From: Molanna angustata
Lineage: Eukaryota; Arthropoda; Insecta; Trichoptera; Molannidae
Reading direction: 5' to 3'
NCBI GenBank assembly: GCA_963576475.1
Contig: OY754979.1
Span: 31,511,778 to 31,575,777 of the forward strand
DNA: 64,000 nt
Part shown: positions 1 to 11,124 of the stretch, piece after piece
Numbering within the stretch: position 1 is the stretch's first letter
How the letters are laid out: every line of letters begins with the position of its first letter
The notes under the pieces: generated by a model
Database searches by the model: none
What the model saw: only the letters and a program-made list of their open reading frames with translations
Told to the model about the DNA's origin: nothing
Program-made: the position numbers and the translations under genes

Positions 1-300
<300 letters not shown>

Positions 301-321
301 TAACAGCGAAGTAATTTGTCT

Positions 322-548
322 ATTTATTTATTTAATATTGTTTCTCGGGCAACTAACAGGTACTATGTCAAATATTAATTTAACACGCACCCAATAACAA
401 GTTGCCACATTCTGGAGACTTACGATATTAATCGTCTCACAGATCCAGACTGAAAACACAATTAAAAACTGTGTCTCCACCGGGAATCGAACCCGGGACC
501 TTTGGCTCAGCAGTCAGATATCCAACCAACTGAGCCACGAAGGCCGAC
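322..548 (-). mobile_element. tRNA-derived SINE, copy A
   Basis: Read on the minus strand, the head (about 475-548) carries a tRNA-like A box (TGGCTCAGTTGG) and B box (GGTTCGATTCC), the internal RNA polymerase III promoter of tRNA-derived SINEs. A body of about 150 bp follows, ending in AAAT repeats. The outer seven bases of the head do not pair with the bases after the T arm, so this is not a functional tRNA. Related copies lie at 1094, 9161, 9354, 28570, 41508 and 41806, all in the same orientation. Confidence 0.85.
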
Positions 549-1093
549 AAATTAAATTATTATCTTTTTTATTTATTTATTTATTGATTTATTTATGTAA
601 ATATTTGCGGCACCAATTGCCTTTTACATAATTACTAGAATTAACATACACATATTAAAAACATCATAGAAGAAGATAAATAAAACGTTTAAATCACTTG
701 GTAAAATATATAATACAACAAGCAAAAAATGCTATAACAAAAAATATTCTAATTGAAAAGAAAAGGACAAAAAATCATTCATTATTGCTTGTACCTAATA
801 AATTAGTAAAATTTTTAAAATAAGTGTCGGAATAGTTAGACAAATATAGTGTAAATTCTAATTGGATAATTTTTTGAATAGTGTCGTTTTTTTAAATATT
901 TTATATTAGCAAAATACAATATAATCATAAAATATCAAAATAAGAATAAATAAGTATAAATTGGTTTATTATTTTTTTTCAATTAATTCAAATTTTACTA
1001 TATTTTATTGTTCTTTACGTAGGTACTATTTGTTCTTTACGTACAAGCCAAATAATTTATTTTGATTTTATTTTATTTTTATTTTTGCATTGA
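549..1093. other. AT-rich DNA without a recognisable gene
   Basis: I see no coding potential or structured repeat apart from short TTTA runs at 565-600 and T-rich sequence before the next SINE. No upstream lysozyme exon is present here, although the terminal exon at 1368 needs one. Confidence 0.6.
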
Positions 1094-1283
1094 TTTTCGC
1101 GCAACTTACAACTATATAGGTACTATGTCAAATATAAATGTATTGCACACCCAACTACAAGTTGCCACATTCTGGGGACTTGTGATACCTATTTATCTTC
1201 ACACAGATCCAGACTGACAACACAATTAAAAAACTGTGTTTCCACTGGGGATCGAATCCGGGAATTTTGACTCGTCAATCAAT
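1094..1283 (-). mobile_element. tRNA-derived SINE, copy B (diverged)
   Basis: This has the same body and head order as the copy at 322-548, with many substitutions. The B-box region near 1250-1262 is still recognisable, while the A-box end is degraded. TTTTA-type tail sequence lies on its left side. Confidence 0.7.
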
Positions 1284-1367
1284 AGAAAAATATATACCAC
1301 ATTTATTTTGATTTTTATTTTCGAATAAAACTTTCTATAATAAATATATTTTTTTACATACTTTCAG

Positions 1368-1504
1368 AACTGCTGTCGGACAATATAACTGTGGCTGTGA
1401 AGTGTGCCAAGAAGATAAAGAAAAGACAAGGGTTCAAAGCTTGGGTGGCGTGGATGAAGAAATGCAAAGGAAAAACTCTGAAAGATTATACTAAATATCT
1501 ATAA
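1368..1504 (+). CDS. c-type lysozyme, terminal exon only (gene 1)
   Basis: A splice acceptor (ctttcag) at 1361-1367 opens an exon that begins with the last two bases of a split codon, then reads 44 residues to a TAA stop. Family motifs include CAKKI, GFKAWVAW and a late KKCKG, matching the C-terminal part of c-type lysozymes. The upstream exons are not found in bases 1-1367 and are expected left of the window. The protein ends about ten residues after KCKG and lacks the final cysteine (Cys127 of chicken lysozyme), as do the other copies here. The acceptor phase equals that of genes 2-4, so a preceding exon ending in phase 1 is required. An isolated pseudo-exon is possible but nothing in it is broken. 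Confidence 0.85.
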
Positions 1505-2097
1505 TTTCAATAATTTATTTACCTATTTATTATACCTATATTTACTAGGTTTTTATACCTGGCGCTGCTCGGGAAGGAACTAAAAATCTAATTTATCTAA
1601 TCGAAAAAATCGTTTTTGTAATTTTTGAACAGGATTTTTTTGTTATGATATATGATATATAATTCACAATGAGTAAAAAAATATATATTACATTAAATAA
1701 AAATTAACATACACAAGTAAGTTTTAAAAAAAACAGGCCCCTCCCTCCCTCCCTCAATCCTGTCCTTTCAGTCCTTCCTGCCCCTTCCTGTCTCAAATAA
1801 GTTACATTAGGAAGTGGTTTTAAATTAGATTGAATATATGTAAGTGTTGAAAAGGGTTTTTATTCTAGAAAAATGTCATGATGGTACGAAAACTAGAGCC
1901 GAATTAAGCCAAAAATGAGGTATTTCATTCGCTGGTTTTCAGCGACTGCTTCTTCTTCAGGGTGGATTGATTCAGTTGAAATATATTGTTATTACAGCGA
2001 AGTAAATTGTAATATAATAAGCCCGCCATTGTGCACATGTGCTCAAAAAGTTTTAAATAAATAAATGAATATATTCAATTAGGTAAGTAAAGTCTGC
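1505..2097. other. AT-rich intergenic DNA with a LINE-type 3' tail
   Basis: The sequence is mostly unremarkable. Near 1735-1790 there is a C-rich tract of CCCTCCCTCC type. At 2010-2075 a segment beginning ataagcccgccattgtg and ending in AAATAAATAAAT resembles another at 12350-12420. This looks like the 3' end of a LINE whose coding part is absent. Confidence 0.45.
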
Positions 2098-2995
2098 TGT
2101 AATAAATAAATTTAAACGAAGTCAATTCTAATAAATACATTTAAACGAAGTCAATTCTAATAAATACATTTAAACGAAGTCAATTCTAATAAATACATTT
2201 AAACGAAGTCAATTCTAATAAATACATTTAAACGAAGTCAATTCTAATAAATACATTTAAACGAAGTCAATTCTAATAAATACATTTAAACGAAGTCAAT
2301 TCTAATAAATACATTTAAACGAAGTCAATTCTAATAAATACATTTAAACGAAGTCAATTCTAATTAATACATTTAAACGAAGTCAATTCTAATAAATACA
2401 TTTAAACGATGTCAATTCTAATAAATACATTTAAACGAAGTCAATTCTAATAAATACATTTAAACGAAGTCAATTCTAATAAATACATTTAAACTAAGTC
2501 AATTCTAATAAATACATTTAAACGAAGTCAATTCTAATAAATACATTCAAACGAAGTCAATTCTAATAAATACATTTAAACGAAGTCAATTCTAATAAAT
2601 ACATTTAAACGAAGTCAATTCTAATAAATACATTTAAACGAAGTCAATTCTAATAAATACATTTAAACGAAGTCAATTCTAATAAATACATTTAAACATA
2701 GTCAATTCTAATAAATACATTTAAACGAAGTCAATTCTAATAAATACATTTAAACGAAGTCAATTCTAATAAATACATTTAAACGAAGTCAATTCTAATT
2801 AATACATTTAAACGAAGTCAATTCTAATAAATACATTTAAACGAAGTCAATTCTAATAAATACATTTAAACGAAGTCAATTCTAATAAATACATTTAAAC
2901 GAAGTAAATTCTAATAAATACATTTAAACGAAGTCAATTCTAATAAATACATTTAAACGAAGTCAACTCTAATTAATACAATTAAACGAAGTACA
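2098..2995. repeat. 29-bp minisatellite, about 31 copies
   Basis: Head-to-tail units of 29 bp (core TTTAAACGAAGTCAATTCT preceded by AATAAATACA) run with very few substitutions from about 2098 to 2960. They then decay to 3150. The copies are contiguous with no unique spacers, so this is not a CRISPR array. A LINE fragment interrupts the degenerate right part, and related sequence resumes after it at about 4070-4140. Confidence 0.95.
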
Positions 2996-3196
2996 TTGTA
3001 ATGAATAAAATTAAACGAAGTAAAATGTAAAAAACAAAATAAAATGATGTATATTGTAATAAATCAAATTAAACGAAGTGAATTGTAATAAACAAAATTA
3101 AACGAAGTAAAATGTAATAAACAAAATAAAATGAAATAAATGAAAAATATTGTGGAAAGATATTTATTAATTTTAAAATGAAATCTATTGTTATAC

Positions 3197-4055
3197 TCTG
3201 GCATTAGAAGACGTTTTCCGAGAATTAGACTGGACCAACTATGGTATCAACATAAACGGAGAAAAACTGAACAACCTTAGATTCGCTGATGACATTGTCC
3301 TATTTGCCAATACAGAGCAAGAAATTAAATTAATGTTAACAGACCTCAAGAATCAATGCATTAAAGTGGGACTAAAAATGAACATTAATAAGACAAAAAT
3401 TATGTCCTCTATAGGTTCAGAACCCATAAAAATTGATGGTCAAGATATTGGCAGAGTAGAATCATATGTCTACCTCGGTCACACCGTGAAACTAGGAAGA
3501 TATAATTTAGAAGCTGAAATAGAAAGAAGAAGAGGTCTAGGATGGGCAGCGTTCAGCAAATTATCAAATGTTCTTAAATCTAAAAATATCCCAATCCACT
3601 TAAAGAAAAAAGTTTTTGACGCTTGTGTACTCCCTGTGCTCACTTAAGGCTTTGAAACATCCGCATTTACTAAGAAAATGATGGAAAAGCTAAGAGTGAC
3701 ACAAAGAGCGATGGAAAGAAGAATGTTAAATATCTCGCTAAGGGACCACAAAACTAATGAATGGATTAGGAAGAACACAGGAGTAGCGGATGTGGCCAAA
3801 AGAATAGCGGAGTTAAAGTGGAGTTGGGCGGGTCATGTATCTCGGATGTCAGATGGACGATGGACAAAAATTGTGATGGACTGGAGGCCAAGAACGGGAA
3901 ACAGAAGCGTGGGAAGGCCCCAGACCAGATGGTCCGATGACATCAAAAAAGTGGCAGGTCCTGAATGGCGAAGGATGGCACAGGATAGAGACCAGTGGAA
4001 GTCCAAGCGGGAGGCCTTTGTCCAATACTGAACTCAAGAAGAGGCTGAGTAAAAG
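3197..4055 (+). mobile_element. 5'-truncated RTE-type LINE, C-terminal half of reverse transcriptase
   Basis: Translated frames carry the RT catalytic box LRFADDIVLFA (about 3270-3305), then the thumb region (YLGHTVKLG) and the C-terminal tail with GHVSRMSDGRW and GRPQTRWSDD, typical of endonuclease/reverse-transcriptase LINEs common in moths and butterflies. The reading frame has one in-frame stop (TAA at about 3645) between two otherwise continuous blocks (3333-3647 and 3678-4031) and no N-terminal endonuclease. It is therefore a dead 5'-truncated insertion. It sits inside degenerate 29-bp minisatellite sequence. Confidence 0.85.
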
Positions 4056-4753
4056 TAAGAGTATTGTTATAAATAAAATTAAAGGAGGTGAATTGCAATA
4101 AATAAAATTAAAGGAAGTATATTCTAATAAATAAAATTGTTTTATGTGCCACAAATTTGATTATGAAAATGTTATTATTTATAATATAAATAATATTATC
4201 ATCATTTTAATTTTTTATTTTGAGGAACTTAATATTTAAACATCGCTAAATAAAGATGAAACTGTTCGAGGTATATTAATCTGAATATTACTATGACAAT
4301 GTATGTTTCAATAAATAACTTAATATAGATAAATTAATCTACAAGGAAATTTAGACATTGAAATTATTATATATCGGTCATTCACATATTGAACTATTTT
4401 ATATAACTATAATAATAATACATTAGCTATAGTACATGCGTATGAAGATGATAATATTGAGAATGTTGAAGTGTTATACTTATGTAAAAATATAACAATA
4501 TTTATGGATAAAAATAAAGCGAGATAAACGATTCGGTACTTGGACATTTCACAAAATTATAATTTTTTTAGAGGTAGCTGCTTCACGGAAGCAATTACCT
4601 TTAAAATATGTATTGATAGTTATAATATTTTATAATTTAAAAATAAGACATAATTTAAAAATACGCAATAATACAACAAAAAATGAGAACAAAAAAAGAC
4701 AACGAAAATAATTTTAAAATATTACAATATAAAATAACCACCAAAAATACATA
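4056..4753. other. AT-rich intergenic DNA
   Basis: Remnants of the minisatellite extend to about 4140. After that I see no gene or recognisable repeat. Confidence 0.5.
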
Positions 4754-5735
4754 GGGGAGGGGGAGGCAGATTTGGACAAAAAATACATTTTAAATTTTAT
4801 AAAATTTTCTCATTTGATTTTCAAAAACTTTTTAGTTGACATTGAAGGCCTAAGTATTACTTTAACATAATTTATTAACCGAATGTGTCAATTATTTGTT
4901 ATAAGAGCATGATAATCATTTTAGATGAACCATTCATTTCGTCCAAATGTGCCCCACAGGGGGTGCATTTGGACGCCTAAGAGGCAGATTTGGACAGACT
5001 AAGGGGCACAATTGGACAATAAAACATATTTACAGATTAAATGAATTTAAATGTTTATTTCTACTACAAATAAAATATGTGATAGCCAGTATCAGTTAAA
5101 GTTGGTAGATATCAAATATTACACAAACTTTAAAATATTATTAGGGCAACATTACACATAGGTTTAAAACTAGAAATAATAGTCAGTATCGGTTCAAATT
5201 GGCAGAAATAGAATATTACTAACACAAAAAAATTTAATATTAGGAAATGTACACATAGGTTTAAATATTTTTTTGTTTAACGGACATTAAAATTACTGAA
5301 CACTGTCCCAATGTGCCTCATCGTCCGTTGTCCAATTCTGCCTCACACATACTTTAAATAGAAAAAAAATACCACATGGAATGTGGTTATGTATGAGTTA
5401 CTTTTATATTATCAAAAAACTGTTGAATTACATAGTATTTGAAAAAAATACACATGTTTACTTACCAGTATAATAAAATAATTAGAGGCTTAGAAATATC
5501 CGAAATACAATTATCAAAAATACGTATTTTTTAATTACGTTAAAAATACACATGTCAAACTCGTGACCAAACGTCAAATTACTTCAATTAATTCTTGTCA
5601 AATTAATTGTCAAATTACTTACAAAGTACTTCTAGCGCGATCTATGAATAATAGAGAATCAACTATTTTAATATTTAGGCGGTCAAATTCAAGCTGTCTA
5701 AATCTGCCTCTGTCCAAAAGTGCCTCCTTCTCCCC
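4754..5735. mobile_element. Non-autonomous TIR DNA element flanked by TA
   Basis: The left end (GGGGAGGGGGAGGC, from 4754) is mirrored by the right end (GCCTCCTTCTCCCC, to 5735), and both are flanked by TA, the target duplication used by Tc1/mariner-type elements. Inside, the short motif GGCAGATTTGGAC recurs in direct and inverted orientation (4770, 4982 direct; about 5330 and 5693 inverted) as subterminal repeats. No transposase frame is visible in the 982 bp, so it would depend on a transposase supplied elsewhere. The family assignment is inferred from the TA duplication only. Confidence 0.65.
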
Positions 5736-5737
5736 TA

Positions 5738-6250
5738 CGTATGTATATATGTATATGTATATTATGTCAGTGGACATAATATAATATCTATAAAATAAGA
5801 CCACTGATACAAAATAAAATAAGACCACTGCCCAATTGTTATCTTTCGATGAAAATATAACCTAAAATTAGACATGTATGATAAATGACATTTGACATTT
5901 AAAACACCCGATGCTGCGTTCAGATTGAAACGTCGCTCGAAAGCGTTCAGTGAGATTGGTGTCAAAAACGTCATAATCTGCAACTTCAGGTACATCCGAC
6001 ACTCGCCGTCGAGTGTTCTATCTGAATGCAGCCCAGCAATTGGTTTTATCTATGCTCATTGATTCTTCCCCACGTTGTCATAAATGTGGTTAAAAATCAT
6101 TAAGGGTTATTTTTAATTTTTTTGGGGGTCTTTAGGCTATGACATCAGTCTGTCAGTTGCTGGGTGTATTTATGATGATAAAAAAACAAGGATAGTTGAT
6201 AAAAAATAATATAGATAAAAATAATTATGAAATAATATAGAGGTATTTCC
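5738..6250. promoter_or_regulatory. Upstream region of lysozyme-like gene 2
   Basis: This is AT-rich DNA between the TIR element and the gene. It contains several GATA-type motifs (TGATAA near 6178 and 6198, AGATAA near 6212, inverted TTATC at 6252). GATA factors regulate insect fat-body and gut immune genes, but their use here is inference. No clear NF-kappaB site was found. Confidence 0.3.
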
Positions 6251-6261
6251 ATTATCAAAAG

Positions 6262-6268
6262 TATAAAA
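6262..6268 (+). promoter_or_regulatory. TATA box of lysozyme-like gene 2
   Basis: The motif TATAAAA lies about 112 bp before the ATG at 6380, with an inverted GATA motif 8 bp upstream. A start site near 6295 would leave a 5' leader of about 85 nt. Confidence 0.5.
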
Positions 6269-6379
6269 GAGTAGCTTATACATATATGAATAAGACTTAC
6301 ATTTGACTGTGAATTATATCGAATAATAAGAGTATACTAAAATATAATATATTAACTATTTTAATCATTGATAATAACA

Positions 6380-8643
6380 ATGAATTTTTTGTGGAACTTG
6401 TTTTTATTGATAGTCAGTCTCTCTGCTATCGATTGTAAGATATTCAGTGATGTAGAAATGGCGAGAGAACTAATGCGTCAAGGTTTTCCACTGTATCAGA
6501 TCAACGATTGTAAGTATTTCTTCGATTCTAAGTCAAACGTTGCAAGAATTTATAACATTTTTGAAGACTGAATTTAATTTGTACAAAACGTTCGTTTATA
6601 CTTAATTTATTATTTGAATTTCAACGAATAAATATTTATAACTAAATCAAACGTTGCAGGGGTTAATTAAATTTTTGTATACTTAATTTAAAATGTGTAA
6701 CCTAAGTCTAACGTTGCCGGGATAAATAAAATTGTTGGATATATGATTTAATTTCTAAATTTCAAAGATAAATTGTATTTGAGTTATTTTTGATAAACTA
6801 AGTCAATCGTTGCAGGGATAAATTATAAATACTTGATTCAATCTGAATATTTCAACGAAAACATGTATTTCAGTAATTATTAATTAACCAAGTCAAACGT
6901 TGCATGGAAATTCAACTGTTGATATTTTATTAATTAATTATAAAACTTTAGTATTCTTCTTTTGAAAAAGGGGGCGGATGACCATAAAACGCGCCTGATT
7001 CGACACACTTCATCTGCCAATGCTAGGTTCTTGGAAACGACAGTAAATAAATATAAACAAATATTAGGAATAAATATGCACATTAGGAATAAATTATGCA
7101 TATTAGAAATACATTAGGAAAACTTAAAAAAATATAAATAATATAATATCTGACATGTTTTTGTTTTTTTATAGGGGTATGTCTCATTAGAGGGGAAAGT
7201 TCCTTCGATACAACTGCAATGAACTATTTCGATTCAGACGGCGGCAAAGCTTGGGGTCTCTTTCAGATCAACGACCGCTATTGGTGTGGTTATGAATATG
7301 GATCTAACATGTGTAACATCAATTGCAACCGTAAGATATTTAACTGCTTATTATATTTATTTAACTTCTAATATTTATATAAACACCAAATGTATGTTTT
7401 CTTTACCTACATAGACATTTAATTGGATACGATCCTATGTGGTGCTACAGGCGCATGACTATGATCCATTTGTCGGACCACATTCCAAACTTCATGGTAC
7501 TGATTTTGCTTTTAGTTATACTTTTAGTTGATTAGTGTTTAATTCCTGACAGTTTGAATGAAGTGTATTTTAATATATATCCCTGCTAGTTTGATAAACA
7601 TGTTAACTGATAAGGTGGGTTGCCCAATAACAATCTAAATGGAAAGAGCATAGCATCAGGCATATAGATAGTTATATGAACCAGGCGATCAGTGATGTGC
7701 GCTGTAGCAGCTACCGAGAGATAAAGAGGTTGGCAGACAACAGAGATATGTGGAGAGATGGAGTGTGCGGTGCAAACCAATCCTATAGGATTGTAACCAT
7801 GAAGAAGAATATTACACTATATATAGAGGTCGCCCTAGAGACAGTTATATGGACCAGGTGGTCAGTGATGTGCGCTGTAGCAGCTACCAAGAGATGAAGA
7901 GGCTGGCGGACAACAGAGATATGTGGAGATATGGAGTGTGCGTGCAAACCAATCTTAGATTGCTGAAGTATCAACTCGATAGACTACAGATGGTGTTTAA
8001 TGCAGCGGCAAGGCTTATTTTTGGTGCGAATAAAACGATGTAACATAACTTCACTACAAAACGAAATTCAGTTGTTGAAGTGTCCAGAGCGAGTTGATTA
8101 AAAAAATATTTGACCGTGTTTAATTTTGTAGACAATCTAGCACCACAATACACTCAAAGGCTGTGTCAGAAAATGAACTCTCCGGGAGGCATCTCACACT
8201 CAGGTCGTCTGGATCACAAGGTAACAACTCCCTAAAGAAGTTGGACAGAGTCAACAATGCGGTTTACTATGACCGATGCTTTGGTGAGAGGAGCCCAATT
8301 TAGTGGAATGCACTGCCTCCAGATGTCCGCAGTGCTCAAAGCAAGAGCACTTTTACTAAAGGACTGAAAACAGCTTTGTTTCGTAGAGCGGCACATGGCT
8401 AAATTATCATCGCCCTTGGAATAATCTTCGATCTCAGTTTGTAACCAGAAGAAGAACAATCCATTCATGAAGAATATTTGTCTTTAAACTCATTTTTTAA
8501 TGGTTTCAGAATTGGTGACGGATGACATCACAGTGGCTTCGAACTGCGCCAAGAGAATCTATAGAGTTCACGGATTCTCAGCATGGGAAGCATGGCGACA
8601 GAAATGTCAAGGGAAAGCCATTGCAGACTACATTTATGGATAG
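6380..8643 (+). CDS. c-type lysozyme-like protein, catalytic Asp replaced (gene 2)
   Basis: Three exons, 6380-6509, 7175-7330 and 8510-8643, with GT/AG introns, both phase 1, encode 139 residues. Exon 1 gives a hydrophobic signal peptide (about residues 1-19) and the N-terminal helix ending in the split Trp44. Exon 2 holds VCLIRGESSF with the general-acid Glu51 and GLFQIND. Exon 3 holds NCAKRI, GFSAW and KCQG. The second catalytic Asp (chicken Asp52) is Ala69 in DGGKAWG, whereas genes 3 and 4 keep Asp. Six cysteines remain (46, 81, 90, 94, 108, 128); those equivalent to Cys6 and Cys127 are missing together. The expected product is a secreted, probably non-muramidase lysozyme-like protein that may still bind peptidoglycan. 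I chose the ATG at 6380 because it directly precedes the signal peptide. Confidence 0.9.
6510..6910. repeat. Degenerate intronic repeat starting at the exon 1 donor
   Basis: The start of intron 1 contains five diverged copies of a motif close to AGTCAAACGTTGCAGGG (near 6531, 6644, 6705, 6801 and 6891). They are joined by related AT-rich text (TTTAATTT, AATTTCAACGAA) at irregular spacing of about 60-113 bp. The first copy lies only 20 bp after the donor site. Confidence 0.6.
7655..7960 (+). mobile_element. Two tandem copies of a LINE C-terminal end
   Basis: Two related blocks (about 7670-7790 and 7850-7960) each encode a SYMxQ..SDVRCSSY..xKRLADNRDMWR pattern, the last residues of an RTE-like LINE polyprotein (usually written SY.E.K.LA.NR..WR). 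A third copy is at 39860-39970. The blocks are too short to be functional. Confidence 0.6.
7968..8430 (+). pseudogene. CR1/L2-like LINE reverse transcriptase C-terminus, frameshifted
   Basis: The text starts with YQLDRLQMVFNAAARLIF and continues through LAPQYTQ, near-matches to the better-preserved fragment at 50426-50944 (YQLDRLQIVFNEAARLIY). Frameshifts and stops break it throughout. It lies in intron 2 of lysozyme gene 2. Confidence 0.75.
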
Positions 8644-9160
8644 GGACCCAAGAACCATCAATACTATTTAAAATTATCGAATGTATTTTCCGTAGTTTCC
8701 TTGAGGTACCAGATATGGTCCAAGAACGATAAAACAAAATCTCAAGAAAACTCTTCATTAACAGCAAACGGTATTGCCTCCTGCAGTCCTTTAGGAATTT
8801 TGTATAAGAATTTAAATAATCACCATATCGAATAGGATTATTTTATAAAAAAATATGTCCACAAAAGTTCTTCATGGAAATCCTAAATACCAATAGTTTT
8901 TAGCAAATTCAGAAATCACGGCAAATTTGGATAATTTTCTCGGTTGAGATATATGCAAACCGTCTTAACTAAACTAAACTAATGTAATGTGAAAAAAACA
9001 AAAAAAAAATAGTTTCGAAATCAGTTAACGATATATTTTTATTCATATTTATTATTTTTTAATTAATTTAATTCATACTTTTATAACAATTTAAAATATA
9101 TGTATATATTTTTATAAAATGCTCTACTTTGTTTTTACTGAATACTCAAAAACACTTAGG
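8644..9160. other. 3' flank of gene 2
   Basis: AT-rich sequence. A polyadenylation signal is not unambiguous; AATAAA-like sequence is absent in the first 150 bp after the stop. No other feature seen. Confidence 0.4.
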
Positions 9161-9252
9161 ATATTAATCATTGAAAACTGTGTCTCCACCGGATACAAAC
9201 CGGTGACCTTTGGATCAGCAGTCAGATCACCAACTGAACCACGAAGGCCGAC
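9161..9252 (-). mobile_element. tRNA-derived SINE, head-only copy C
   Basis: This contains the tRNA-like head (B box near 9185-9200, A box near 9232-9245) and a few bases of body. It is truncated before the tail. A fuller copy in the same orientation follows 100 bp away. Confidence 0.7.
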
Positions 9253-9353
9253 AAATATAATATAACGAAACAAGCACTAAATATATATTATTTTATGATT
9301 TTATTTCGAATTATATTTTTTGTATAAATTAGTAATAAGTATTTATTTATTTA

Positions 9354-9563
9354 ATATTGCTTCTCGTGCAACTAACAGATACTATATCAAATATTTATTT
9401 AACATGCACCCAATAATAAGTTGCTTTATTCTGGAGACGATATTAATCGTCTCCAGATCCAGACTGAAAACACAATTAAAAACCGTGTCTCCACCGGGAA
9501 TCGAGCCTGGGACCTTTGGATCAGCAGTCAAATACCCAACCAACTGAGCTACGAAGGCTGACG
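9354..9563 (-). mobile_element. tRNA-derived SINE, copy D
   Basis: A near-complete copy of the family: the AAAT-like tail junction at about 9335-9355, the conserved body with ATTAATCGTCTCCAGATCC, and the tRNA-like head to 9563. Confidence 0.8.
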
Positions 9564-10055
9564 ACAATACTGGCTATCAATAACTATGTAGATTCTAATA
9601 TTTTTAGTAAGGTTGGTACATACCTACTGAAAAATTCATCATATATTAGTAACATCAAATTTCCTGTAGATACCTACGTTATATTATGTTGTATTATTTT
9701 AAAAACATAATCAAAATCCTCATTAGAATCACGGAAATACTCCACGGCCCATCGCAGGAGTCACCTTCGGAGATCTGTGATGTTAAAGATGCTGTGCGAT
9801 GGTGTAGAGAAAGTACACGCTTCTGGAGAGATCACGTGTGGGGAGAGCGTGTTCACACCGAGTGATGAGGATAGCACCCGATGAGTATCCTGCAGGTTGC
9901 AGACCCGCAAACTATGGAATGACAGCTGGACAGCTGGATCCACCTCCTAGAAGCAGTAGAAGAAGAAGTAAAAACACATCTTAAATTAAATTATATAAAT
10001 TATACGGAGAAGAAAGAACACTCGCTATCTCACTTCACCTAACTAAATACTTGTT
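9564..10055. other. Intergenic DNA with a GC-richer block
   Basis: Bases 9725-9965 are more GC-rich than their surroundings and read like old coding sequence (one + frame stays open for about 40 codons). I cannot assign a family; a decayed LINE C-terminus is my best guess. The rest is AT-rich. Confidence 0.35.
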
Positions 10056-11120
10056 ACATGTAACACATGAGATACAATTGTCGATGGCGATAGTATGTAT
10101 AATTGAATAATAAGTAATAACTTAAACACTAATTAATAAAAAAAATAATATTAATTAATAATTAATATTATAAAAACTTTTGATGAAAAAATTAGAAAAT
10201 TTACCGCTTTAGGTAACGAGATTAAAAGACTTTGGCATTCTCGTAAAATAATAATATTACCGTTCATTATTTCAGCCACTGGCATTATTCCAAAATCGTT
10301 AATCCGTAATTTAGAAATTATAGATTTATCAAAAAACTTAATAATAAAAATGCAAAAAACGGTAATAATGAATACATGTAGAATCGTTAAAGATTTTTTA
10401 AACGTTAATATTCGGGAATCAGTAGGGTTGTTAGGTAGTATAGAGACCTCCTCAGAGCCTAATCCTTTGATATGTTAAGTATCTGGATGGGTGAACTATT
10501 CCCAATTGAAAGCTTGATGATGCGTTTGTTGCATTTTATTTTGCTCTTTTAAATAAATTACAATTTACGCATTGATCTGCTAATTCTTTTGAGGAAGTGT
10601 ATAATGGTAATAATAATAATTGAGTGTTATTATTTGTAGTGCTTAATTGTTATTAATATCATTAGTAAATCGGCCAGTGCCGTAAAAAAAAAAATATTTT
10701 AAGATATTTTGTTTTGTATACTAAACATGTAGCTATGTATGTCAGGATATAATAGTATGGAGGTCAGTCTGTTTTTTCTATCCAACAGAATATTATGTAA
10801 ACAGAATGATGGTATGTATAGAGATTAGCTAAGTAGGTATCAAACTATTGAGTGAGATATTGTGTACAAATTGTATGAAACGATGTCGTCACTAAATTCA
10901 ATTTATATAAAAATATTTTTTAATAATTTTTAATTTATATAAAAATAATTTTTAATAACAATTATTGTTAAAAAAAGTTTGAGATGTACCTACTACTACA
11001 ATGTTTATATTTTTTACAGAAAATTAAACAATCTAGTTGGGGTGTATTTTTAAAAACTCAAAAAATATAGGCTGTTATACACATAAATTTATCATAAAAA
11101 ATATTTTTCTTAATAAAAAA
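10056..11120 (+). mobile_element. Long-TIR repeat family, copy 1, with nested LINE fragment
   Basis: The left end (ATGTAACACATGAGAT...) matches the left end of the copy at 36927. The internal sequence from 10690 (AAGATATTTTGTTTTGTATAC onwards, then GAAACGATGTCGTCACTAAATTC) matches 36999-37170 and 38250-38300. The right end is missing; the element stops where the lysozyme exon 2 relic begins. Bases about 10135-10685 are not part of the family and hold a LINE fragment. Confidence 0.6.
10161..10478 (+). pseudogene. LINE polyprotein C-terminal fragment
   Basis: An open frame of over 100 codons without an ATG encodes a block with LWHSRKIIILPFIISATGIIP followed by KMQKTVIMNTCRIVKDFL. This matches the conserved C-terminus of a non-LTR retrotransposon group, where the pattern ATG.IPK.L and MQKAV.L.TCRIVRKFL recurs. 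The frame ends at TAA 10476-10478. It is nested inside the TIR-family copy at 10056-11120. Confidence 0.6.
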
Positions 11121-11124
11121 TGTT

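Larger units (their letters stand above)
7331..8509 (+). other. Intron 2 of gene 2, filled with LINE debris
   Basis: Between donor gtaaga at 7331 and acceptor tttcag ending at 8509 the intron holds two tandem copies of an RTE-type LINE C-terminus (7655-7960) and a CR1/L2-like LINE C-terminal fragment (7968-8430). Nothing else is recognisable. Confidence 0.75.

Noticed and set aside
475..548. tRNA gene on the minus strand
   Set aside because: A and B boxes are present but the acceptor stem does not pair and the same head recurs with a SINE body.
2098..2995. Regular 29-bp repeats that at first look like a CRISPR array
   Set aside because: Units abut with no unique spacers, there are no cas genes, and the genomic context is an insect.
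5563..5995. Short frames around the right end of the TIR element
   Set aside because: They overlap on both strands, cross the element boundary and show no motifs.
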